Below are positions 27,786 through 34,742 of a stretch of 55,706 nucleotides of DNA, piece by piece. The stretch is from positions 1 through 55,706 of the forward strand of contig NZ_JAELUI010000014.1 of NCBI RefSeq assembly GCF_016429285.1, written 5' to 3'. The translations under genes and the position numbers were made by a program. Source of the stretch: Ralstonia sp. ASV6. Lineage in GTDB: Bacteria; Pseudomonadota; Gammaproteobacteria; Burkholderiales; Burkholderiaceae. Every line of letters begins with the position of its first letter. Position 1 is the stretch's first letter. A model generated the notes under the pieces. The model did not search any database. It was not told the DNA's origin and worked only from the letters and a program-made list of their open reading frames with translations.

Positions 27786-27814
27786 TCGACACTGTGCTCC
27801 AAACTGGTTATGAT
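27786..27814 (+). promoter_or_regulatory. Sigma-70 promoter of the cold-shock gene
   Basis: TCGACA and TATGAT each match the -35 and -10 consensus at five of six positions and are separated by exactly 17 bases. Transcription would begin near 27821, leaving a leader of about 110 bases, as is normal for cold-shock mRNAs. Confidence 0.75.
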
Positions 27815-27930
27815 GCTTAGACAGTCGTCTGAAGACTTTGTCTACGCAGGATTCGGAATCAGCCGGACTCTTCGTGCGATGTCCGGATCGGCTGGACGAC
27901 GTGTTTTTTGTTATTTAAAGGAATTTTTGC

Positions 27931-28134
27931 ATGGCCACGGGTACTGTCAAATGGTTTAACGAAACCAAAGGCTTCGGCTTCATCACTCCGGACGGCGGCG
28001 GCGCAGATCTGTTCGCGCACTTCTCCGAAATTCAGGGTTCGGGCTTCAAGACCCTGAAGGACGGCCAGAAGGTCACCTTCGAGGTGAAGCAAGGCCCGAA
28101 GGGTCTGCAAGCCTCTGGAATCAAGCCGGAATAA
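27931..28134 (+). CDS. Cold-shock domain protein (CspA family)
   Basis: This 67-residue single-domain protein binds single-stranded RNA and DNA and loosens RNA structures. The RNP1 motif KGFGFI is at residues 13-18 and RNP2 DLFAHF at 26-31, within the classic [20 protein letters not shown] start. The ATG has an AAAGGAA ribosome-binding site. It lies between parA and repA, in the opposite orientation to both, with its own promoter and terminator. It may be a neutral neighbour, but its fixed place in a replication locus is worth noting. Confidence 0.96.
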   Translation: MATGTVKWFNETKGFGFITPDGGGADLFAHFSEIQGSGFKTLKDGQKVTFEVKQGPKGLQASGIKPE

Positions 28135-28161
28135 GCATTTCGGGTTGATTGCCTGAGATGA

Positions 28162-28192
28162 AAAAGGGGAGCTTCGGCTCCCCTTTTCTTTT
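28162..28192. terminator. Bidirectional terminator between csp and repA
   Basis: AAAAGGGGAGC and GCTCCCCTTTT form a perfect 11-bp stem around a stable TTCG loop, followed by CTTTT on the plus strand and TTTTCATC on the minus strand, so it can end both convergent genes. Confidence 0.94.
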
Positions 28193-28215
28193 GCTTGCAG
28201 CAAATGAATTCTGCT

Positions 28216-29292
28216 TCAGGCTAGCTTTCGTACGCTGGTGCGCGACGGCTGCAGGATCAGCGCCTTCGACGAGTCCGCGTCTACCTTGGCATCCGGATAG
28301 ACCACCAGCACGTCCTTCAACGCCTTGCGGAATAGCGCGCGGAATTTCCGCTCGCTTTCGGTCTCGGTGCCGAACTGCATCTGCAGGGCTTCCCAAGGGA
28401 TCTCTGTACGCTTCTGGATTGTGAAGAAGCGATAGGTGAGCCACGAATAGACGTCGAGCGCAAACGGCGATTGCTTAAGCGCCTTCAACGCCCGCATGTC
28501 TACCGGCACCGGACGATTCACGAGCTCGTTGAAGAACGGCTCGGACAGCACCACGAAGCTCTCGAACATTGACCCCTGCCCCGGTTGCATCGGGTCCCAC
28601 CAGGTCGACAGTTGATCTGCCAACAGGTAGCCGATACGGTCGATCGACAGTGGTTCCTGGTTCTGATTCTGGCTGCTGGGTGCTGACTTGTTCTGCACGA
28701 TGGCAATCGTTGCCGAGAACAGGCGAATCATCTGCTGGCGCACCAGCGTCATGGTGCCCCGCTTTCCTCCCGTGGCCATCGGAATGCCCAGGTTGTACAT
28801 GAACTCCGATAGCGAGTTGCCGAGCGAGATGCGCCGGTCTTCCACTGTTCCCTGGAACTCGCCGCGCTTCTTCTTGGCCATGATCTCCTTGCCGATCCAG
28901 GCCAGCATCAGCCGTGGATAGGAGCCATAGGGATAGCCAAACGAGACCGTCTCCGAGACGATGCGCTGCCGCCCATTGGTGGCTCGCTCGGAGCGCTGCT
29001 GGGTGAAGTACCCAGGTTGAATCATCAGCGAGATATTGCCGCTTGAGCGCGTCCAAACGGGCGGTGAACCCTTGGGAGCACGGTAGGGGAGGGTGACTTG
29101 CACGCTGGCACGGCTGAGGAAACCGACTTCGCCGCTTTGCCACGCGTCTTCGCGCTCCATCGCCTGAGCTTCGTCGAAGAGTCGCTGGAATTTTTCTGGT
29201 GCGGCAATGACTTGCCCTCCCGAGGGGACGATGATGCGGCCGGGCGAACTGTCGTCCGGCTTCCCGTTGGGTGTAAGGCGTTTCGTGACCAT
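28216..29292 (-). CDS. repA: Replication initiator protein RepA
   Basis: This 358-residue protein matches the plasmid RepA family (RepA_C type) that initiates replication of secondary chromosomes and megaplasmids in betaproteobacteria. Recognisable features are VTLPYRAPKGSPPVWTRSSG, FGYPYGSYPRLMLAWIGKEI, DRRISLGNSLSEFMYNLGI, and near the C-terminus SPFALDVYSWLTYRFFTIQK with a following winged-helix-like region (IPWEALQMQFGTETE, RKFRALFRKALKDVLVVYPD). RepA should bind the iterons upstream of its gene. A TTG at 29301 would lengthen it by three codons; I prefer the ATG. One iteron copy 53 bases upstream may be its own operator. Confidence 0.92.
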   Translation of the reverse strand: MVTKRLTPNGKPDDSSPGRIIVPSGGQVIAAPEKFQRLFDEAQAMEREDAWQSGEVGFLSRASVQVTLPYRAPKGSPPVWTRSSGNISLMIQPGYFTQQRSERATNGRQRIVSETVSFGYPYGSYPRLMLAWIGKEIMAKKKRGEFQGTVEDRRISLGNSLSEFMYNLGIPMATGGKRGTMTLVRQQMIRLFSATIAIVQNKSAPSSQNQNQEPLSIDRIGYLLADQLSTWWDPMQPGQGSMFESFVVLSEPFFNELVNRPVPVDMRALKALKQSPFALDVYSWLTYRFFTIQKRTEIPWEALQMQFGTETESERKFRALFRKALKDVLVVYPDAKVDADSSKALILQPSRTSVRKLA

Positions 29293-29650
29293 GGTGAGCA
29301 AGATTTGTTCAGAGCCTTTGTACTAAAACGTCTTCGCCTTGTCACGCAGAATTGGGTACGTTCTCCGATTTTCATTCGTTGTTGCGGGAAGGGCGTCGGT
29401 GGGCAACCTGAAGGGTTGTCCACGGAAGACCTTTCCTCACTACAAGTTATCTATACCTTCTACGTTTACTACAGGTAAACCGTATACGCGCCCCGCAAAG
29501 CCTTGCCAGCACTGGGTTCAGGTGGGCATTTCGTACCCAATTCTGCGAGGGTGCGAACCAGATTCTGCGTGCTTGCGTACCCGCTTCTGCGCGAAACCGT
29601 ACCCGCTTCTGCGCAAAGCCCGTCCCCATTTCTGCGGGGACAACATGAGG

Positions 29651-29671
29651 TTGTCCACAGTGTTATCCACA
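29651..29671 (+). promoter_or_regulatory. DnaA boxes at the origin
   Basis: TTATCCACA at 29663-29671 is a perfect DnaA box; TTGTCCACA at 29651-29659 differs by one base, 12 bases away in the same orientation. They lie directly after the 22-bp phased iterons, as in iteron plasmids that recruit DnaA. Confidence 0.88.
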
Positions 29672-30016
29672 GAAAATCGCCGCAGGCGGTCCAAATCCGC
29701 AGTGTCTCTGGCGATGCGTACCCGTTTCTGCGGCCGAAACGCCCATGTCTACGTGCCAGAAAGTGCGCTAAGGCCCAAAGCGTACCCGTTTCTGCGCTCC
29801 AATCAGCGGGCCGCTAGCGTTCATGCGTACCCAAATCTGCGCGCCATCGAAAGATGCGCACTCTACATGCATTGATTTACTGAGTTCTATGGAAAAGCGA
29901 GCGCCCGCTTCGATGCAAGTTCATCAAATCTATGCGTACCCGTTTCTGCGAAAGTGCAGATTGGTGATGGCATCGGCGTCGAGTCTCCTGAATGTCGGCT
30001 TGCACCAGACACCAGA

Positions 30017-30034
30017 ACTTTCATCGCTGAAACT
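30017..30034. other. Degenerate parS-like site in the origin
   Basis: ACTTTCATCGCTGAAACT differs at two positions from the 18-bp palindrome upstream of parA. It lies between iterons at 29935 and 30088. Binding by ParB is doubtful but its location is suggestive. Confidence 0.4.
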
Positions 30035-30742
30035 TGAGGGTGCCCGCCTGGGCGGAGATCTGCCGAACGGGAGTCGCCTGGCAGGGGCGTACCTGTTTCT
30101 GCGGGTAAAAACCCTTATTCGCCAACGGCTTGCCGTTATGAGCTGCATCGCTTGCGTACCCGTTTCTGCGAACAGGCACGCAGATTTGGGTACGCGCCAA
30201 TCCGTTTCGGCTCGCAGAAACAGGTTCGCTTTTCACTAGAAGGAAGATGCGTTGGCGCGCAGAAACGGGTACGCATCGCCAACGGGAGCCACGCAGAAAC
30301 GGGTACGCCCGAGCTGTAGTCCCCTGTGCCTGGGCCGCACGACACCTATTTTCCTGCAACACGTACCTGTTTCTGCGAGAGGCTGCGCAGAAACGGGTAC
30401 GCAAATCGACAGCCAGATCGCTCCACATTGCGGTTTCGCAGAAATGGGTACGCTCTGTGTGGCGCGGCTGGCCACGCTCCGACAGGTGGACATGCGAGGA
30501 AGGGCGCGTGCAGAGCGCCTACGTTTCGGGCATCATGCGCATCCCGCGCGTCAGCCGACTGGCACGTGGTCGGCGCGTTTTCCATCATTTCATTCGAATG
30601 CACAGCATTTTGACCGCCACGCTTTGGTGTGCCGGAATCATGTTCAGAGTAGCCTCGCCCCGTGGTGGGCGTGCATTGGGGGACACGGCCCTACCCTGGG
30701 CTGGCCAGCGATGACACTTCACAACAAGAGGAGACAACCCGC

Positions 30743-32047
30743 ATGAACTGGCTCACACGCACCTTCAAACTCGAGGAACACCAGACCGACGTCCGCACGG
30801 AAGTGCTCGCCGGGCTGACGACGTTCCTCACGATGGCGTACATCATCTTCGTCAACCCGAACATCCTGGCCGACGCAGGCATGCCGCACGACGCCGTGTT
30901 CGTCGCCACCTGCATCGCAGCGGCGATCGGCACGATCATCATGGGGATGTACGCGAACTACCCGATCGCGATGGCGCCGGGTATGGGCCTGAACGCCTAC
31001 TTTGCGTACGCCGTGGTCAAAGGGATGGGCTTTACGTGGCAGGCGGCGCTGGGCGCGGTGTTCATCTCGGGCTGCCTGTTCCTGCTGGTGAGCGTGTTCC
31101 GCATCCGCGAGATGATCGTCAATGGGATTCCGCATTCGATCCGCGTGGCGATCACGGCGGGTATCGGGCTGTTCCTGGGCATCGTGTCGCTGCGTGGCGC
31201 GGGGCTGATCGTCGGGAACCCGGCGACGCTGGTGACGCTGGGCGATGTGCATCAGCCCTCGGTCATCCTGGCGGTGATCGGCTTCTTTCTGATCGTGGCG
31301 CTGGACCACCTGCGCGTGAAAGGCGCCATCCTGATCGGCATCCTGGCCGTGACGGCGGCGAGCTTCTTCTTTGCCGGCAACACCTTCCACGGTGTGGTGT
31401 CGATGCCGCCGTCGCTGGCGCCGACGTTCATGCAGCTCGACATCATGGGTGCGCTGTCGGTGGGCATTCTGAACGTGGTGCTGGTGTTCTTCCTGGTGGA
31501 GTTGTTCGACGCCACGGGCACGCTGATGGGTGTGGCCAACCGTGCGGGCCTGCTCAAGCAGGGCAAGATGGACCGCCTGAACAAGGCGCTGCTGGCCGAC
31601 AGCACGGCCATCATGGCCGGTTCGCTGCTGGGCACGTCGTCGACCACCGCGTACATCGAGAGCGCATCGGGCGTGCAGGCCGGTGGCCGCACGGGCTTGA
31701 CCGCGCTGACGGTGGCGGTGCTCTTTCTGCTGTGCTTGTTCTTCTCGCCGCTGGCTGGCGTGGTGCCTGCCTACGCGACGGCGCCCGCGCTGCTGTATGT
31801 GTCGTGCCTGATGCTGCGCGAGCTGGTTGACTTGGACTGGGAAGACACCACCGAGGCTGTGCCCGCCGTGCTGACGGCGCTGATGATGCCGTTCACCTAC
31901 TCGATCGCCAACGGCGTGGCGTTCGGCTTCATTACGTATTCGGGCCTGAAGTTGTTCACGGGCCGTATGCGCGAAGTGCCGATCATCGTGTGGATCATCT
32001 CGGCGGTGTTCCTGTTCCGCTTCTTCTACCTCTCGGGAGGGCACTGA
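30743..32047 (+). CDS. NCS2-family purine permease (AzgA type)
   Basis: This 434-residue inner-membrane protein imports purines such as hypoxanthine, adenine or guanine with protons. It has about twelve to fourteen hydrophobic segments and AzgA/GhxP-type motifs: TEVLAGLTTFLTMAYIIFVN, APGMGLNAYFAYAV, GIPHSIRVAITAGIGLFL, FLVELFDATGTLMGVA and LLGTSSTTAYIESASGVQAGG. The ATG follows AAGAGGAG. It is transcribed alone towards a strong terminator and lies between the origin and four further iteron copies. Confidence 0.93.
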   Translation: MNWLTRTFKLEEHQTDVRTEVLAGLTTFLTMAYIIFVNPNILADAGMPHDAVFVATCIAAAIGTIIMGMYANYPIAMAPGMGLNAYFAYAVVKGMGFTWQAALGAVFISGCLFLLVSVFRIREMIVNGIPHSIRVAITAGIGLFLGIVSLRGAGLIVGNPATLVTLGDVHQPSVILAVIGFFLIVALDHLRVKGAILIGILAVTAASFFFAGNTFHGVVSMPPSLAPTFMQLDIMGALSVGILNVVLVFFLVELFDATGTLMGVANRAGLLKQGKMDRLNKALLADSTAIMAGSLLGTSSTTAYIESASGVQAGGRTGLTALTVAVLFLLCLFFSPLAGVVPAYATAPALLYVSCLMLRELVDLDWEDTTEAVPAVLTALMMPFTYSIANGVAFGFITYSGLKLFTGRMREVPIIVWIISAVFLFRFFYLSGGH

Positions 32048-32079
32048 GCACGTTGTGCTGCCAGTCGCCAATCAGACAG

Positions 32080-32106
32080 CGCGGACCTTCGGGTCCGCGT
32101 TTTTTA
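32080..32106 (+). terminator. Rho-independent terminator after the purine permease
   Basis: CGCGGACC and GGTCCGCG pair around a TTCG loop and are followed by seven T. It is 33 bases past the stop codon. Confidence 0.95.
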
Positions 32107-32123
32107 TGGCCGAGTGCCCAAAG

Positions 32124-32317
32124 CGTACCCGTTTCTGCGTGCAATTTTGGGTGTGAGCGTACCCGTTTCTGCGTAAGGATGTGAACGATCGGGCGGCCGG
32201 GCGTACCCAATTCTGCGAACGATGTGAGCGACAACTGTTGCGAGAATGCAGTCAACAATCGATCTCGACGATCTGTGCGAACACGGAGAAAGCACGTACT
32301 GCGTACCCGTTTCTGCG
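32124..32317 (+). repeat. Four direct iteron-like repeats right of the permease gene
   Basis: Copies start at 32124, 32158, 32202 and 32302, all in the forward orientation; three are perfect and one is the AA variant. The spacings are 34, 44 and 100 bases. They are the last copies seen going right; none occurs in the remaining 23 kb. They sit upstream of the end of the recombinase-like gene. Confidence 0.93.
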
Positions 32318-32334
32318 TGATATGTGGAGGAATG

Positions 32335-33630
32335 TCAGGCCGACGGTGTGGCCAGTTTGCGTGCCGCCTCGGCAATGCTGGCGGTCAGATTGGCTTCACG
32401 TGCGCGTGCTGCGGTCGTCGGCAACGCTGCTAGGCCGAGCGCATGGGCCACGTCGGCCACCGCCTCACCCGCGGCAAGCCGCTCGCGCAGGTGCGCGCCA
32501 CGAACACCGCGCAGCGAGGCATTCGCCAGACGCATCGCCGCTTCGGTCTGGCCGAGGGTGCGTGCGTAGTCCGCGGCTTCGATCAACATGGCTTTGACGA
32601 TCTGCAGCAGCTGTGAACGTGAGGCAATGCCTTTGCGCTCACCAAAATCGCGGCGCAGGGCGGGAGAGTCGATGATGCTGCCGTCGGCACGACGTGGTGA
32701 GCGTTTGCGGATTGACAGCAGCAGCGGCGTGCTTTCGTTTGGCAACGGCAGCGGCGGCAAGCCGAACGCCGCGCGGTACTCGCGTAGCGTGACCATCAAC
32801 GCATCGCACGGTAGCCACCGCTGTGCACGTCCGCTGCCGACCGCCAGCAACCAGACGGATGTCGGCAGCGCATCGTCGGATGGCGCTTGCGCTGTGGGTA
32901 CAGCATGCAGCGCGACGTCGCCCATACGCGCGCTCACGAGTTCCGACACACGCAGGCCCGCATGCGCAAGCAGCTCCGCGAGGAAGCGATCGCGTGCCTG
33001 ACGCAGTCGGGCTTCCCGCCCCAGCGCCACACGTGCACGCACCGCATCGACCAGCAGCGTCATGTCGGAGGCATTCAGCGCGGCTTCGGATGCACCGGCC
33101 ACCACTGGCGGTACTGGTGGTGCTGAGGACGTGGCGGCCGGCTCCGGCACGGTGATGACCATCGCGTCGTCGTCGAGAAACGGGTTCGTGCGCAGATAGC
33201 CGGTGCGCAGCAGCCAGCCGCACAGGTTGGCTGCGATCACGCTGCTCTGGCGAGTGGAGCGTGCCGAGAGCGCGCCGCGCAGCGGTGTCCAGTTGGCGTC
33301 GTCGCGTTCGATGCCGCGCGCACTGATGGCCCAGGCAGGTGGTTCTTGCAAAAAGCGCAGATATGCGATGGCGTCATCGCGCAGCCAACGGGCGATTGGC
33401 TTGCCGAACGTGCGCGCATACCAGCACACGCGCTCTGCTTCCACACGGTACTGCGACAGCGTTGACGCGCTGACTGCGCGTCCGCCCGTTGCCCGTGCTT
33501 CGAGCCATGCCTGCACGCGCTCGCGATCCTGTGCGAATGCTTGCAGATCCGCCTGGGAGGCGGCTTTCTCGGGAGGAGGCGCGGCGTCTGCCGGGCGCGG
33601 TTCGGACATGCTGGAACGCGTCGTGTGCAT
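32335..33630 (-). CDS. Tyrosine recombinase-fold protein lacking catalytic residues
   Basis: The 431-residue protein has a core-binding domain (residues ~30-170, with SASTLSQYRVEAERVCWYAR and SARSTRQSSVIAANLCGWLL) and a phage-integrase-like catalytic domain. The first arginine region is clear (LLAHAGLRVSELVSARMGDV). In the C-terminal box the usual HxLRH is ASLRG, the GH of the LGH motif is GL, and the tyrosine nucleophile position aligns with TTAARAREA, with no tyrosine to the end. Strand-exchange chemistry should therefore be lost. Its position beside the iterons suggests a DNA-binding role in origin control, which is inference. The start is uncertain; an ATG seven codons downstream is also possible. 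Confidence 0.78.
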   Translation of the reverse strand: MHTTRSSMSEPRPADAAPPPEKAASQADLQAFAQDRERVQAWLEARATGGRAVSASTLSQYRVEAERVCWYARTFGKPIARWLRDDAIAYLRFLQEPPAWAISARGIERDDANWTPLRGALSARSTRQSSVIAANLCGWLLRTGYLRTNPFLDDDAMVITVPEPAATSSAPPVPPVVAGASEAALNASDMTLLVDAVRARVALGREARLRQARDRFLAELLAHAGLRVSELVSARMGDVALHAVPTAQAPSDDALPTSVWLLAVGSGRAQRWLPCDALMVTLREYRAAFGLPPLPLPNESTPLLLSIRKRSPRRADGSIIDSPALRRDFGERKGIASRSQLLQIVKAMLIEAADYARTLGQTEAAMRLANASLRGVRGAHLRERLAAGEAVADVAHALGLAALPTTAARAREANLTASIAEAARKLATPSA

Positions 33631-33819
33631 GGGAGGAGCGGATCGCGCAAGTATAGCGAGGCGGGCTCGGATACAGCGGTGCGCGTGTAATTGGAGTGGT
33701 GGTTCAACAGCGCAGGCACGCGCTGTGCTCGGTACCGGAGCGTTGCATTGGACGACAACACACGCGGGCGCGCAGCAGGGTTGCCGCCCGCTCCAAAACA
33801 CTCTCCTCCGAGGTTGAAG

Positions 33820-34605
33820 ATGATGAAGAACCAGATCAGGAAGATTGCCACGGTGCTTGCGTTGGGCTCACTGGGCGTACTGGCGGGGTGCGGTGGTGGC
33901 GATGACGACATCGGCCAGATCATCGGCACCAGCGCGCCGCAGTACCGCACGGTGCATGCCAATCCGTTCATCCAGAACGTTGACTTTGGCGTGAACGGCA
34001 CCGTCAAGATTGCCAATGTCGGCTTCAAGAGCGTCAGCAACTATTTCGGCATCGATTCGGGGTCAGCTGTTGCGACCGTTGCGAGCGCAGGCACCTCAGC
34101 GCCACTGGCATCGGCGAGTTTTTCCCCAGCCAATGGGCATCGCTACACCGCACTGGCCATCGTCGCGGCCACCGGCACTGCGACCAGCCTGTCGATCATC
34201 GACGATCCGTACAACAAGTCGATTCTCTCGGACAAGGCGCGTGTGCGTACCTTCAACGCGTCGTACAACGCGAACAACGTTGACGTGTACGTGACCGCGC
34301 CGAACGCCGACATCACCACCCTCTCACCAACCATGGGAGGCGCGGCATACGGCTCCGCATCGCCGGTTAGCACGCAGGACTCGATCTATCTGGACGGCGG
34401 CACGTACCAAGTGAGCGTGACGACGGCGGGCACGAAGAATGTCATCTTCGCATCGCAACCGTTCAGTCTGGCCAACAATGCCGATTGGCTGATCACTACC
34501 CTGCCTGCCGGTGGCTTAGGGGCGGTCACGCCAAACGCCATTCGGGTGCTGGTGGCGCAGGCCAATGGCGCCTCGCAGACGGCTTCCGAATTGCCGTCGA
34601 AATAA
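33820..34605 (+). CDS. DUF4397 domain lipoprotein
   Basis: This 261-residue protein has a lipoprotein signal (LALGSLGVLAGC, lipidated cysteine at 24) and a GGGDDD linker, followed by repeated beta-strand units of the DUF4397 type (YRTVHANPFIQNVDFGVNG and VRTFNASYNANNVDVYVTAP). A GAGG ribosome-binding site precedes the double ATG. The role of these envelope proteins is not known. It is upstream of a hybrid kinase in the same direction, 137 bases away. Confidence 0.88.
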   Translation: MMKNQIRKIATVLALGSLGVLAGCGGGDDDIGQIIGTSAPQYRTVHANPFIQNVDFGVNGTVKIANVGFKSVSNYFGIDSGSAVATVASAGTSAPLASASFSPANGHRYTALAIVAATGTATSLSIIDDPYNKSILSDKARVRTFNASYNANNVDVYVTAPNADITTLSPTMGGAAYGSASPVSTQDSIYLDGGTYQVSVTTAGTKNVIFASQPFSLANNADWLITTLPAGGLGAVTPNAIRVLVAQANGASQTASELPSK

Positions 34606-34742
34606 AAATAAGCGCGTTCGCGCGTTGCGGGCGCCCGCCAACACCGGGCACTGCTCGTTTGTGCCGGCCCGGGAACGAAAACTGCTGGCCCTAGATAGGA
34701 TGATCATGTGCCGGCACACGCCCGGCGGGCCAAAGGGATGGG

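Larger units (their letters stand above)
27529..27930. other. Divergent parA/csp intergenic region
   Basis: The 402-base gap holds the parS-like site at 27538-27555, an AT-rich segment near 27590-27630 with the palindrome ATTTATATAAAT, which probably contains the parA promoter, and then the cold-shock gene promoter and its roughly 110-base leader. The remaining sequence shows no ORF or RNA I can identify. Confidence 0.6.
29345..30452. repeat. Iteron array of the origin, 19 copies of CGTACCCGTTTCTGCG
   Basis: Copies start at 29345, 29532, 29554, 29576, 29598, 29621, 29717, 29781, 29826, 29935, 30088, 30155, 30179, 30213, 30258, 30292, 30362, 30386 and 30437. The block from 29532 to 29621 is spaced 22, 22, 22 and 23 bases, two helical turns each; the copy at 29554 is degenerate but in register. 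Copies 29532-30155 face right; most of 30179-30452 face left. The 30155/30179 and 30362/30386 pairs are inverted with identical 8-base spacers. Variants are CA, CG, TG and AA at the seventh to ninth positions. Confidence 0.93.
29293..30742. other. Origin of replication region, non-coding
   Basis: This 1450-base gap between repA and the permease gene has no supportable ORF; the frames that cross it are rich in repeat-derived peptides such as AYPFLR. It contains 19 iteron copies between 29345 and 30452, two DnaA boxes, a further TTGTCCACG at 29416-29424, an AT-rich stretch around 29440-29490 (TTATCTATACC, GTTTACTACAGG) that could be the unwinding element, and a degenerate parS-like site at 30017-30034. 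The last ~290 bases before the permease look like ordinary leader DNA. Confidence 0.9.

Noticed and set aside
29339-30746. Several overlapping reading frames of 60-180 codons across the origin
   Set aside because: They consist largely of peptides encoded by the iterons (such as AYPFLR, RNGYA, VPVSA), have no ribosome-binding sites and overlap each other on both strands; the region is better explained as an origin.
29345-32317. Possible CRISPR array from the repeats
   Set aside because: Repeats are only 16 bp, spacing varies from 17 bases to kilobases, orientations are mixed and no cas gene is present.
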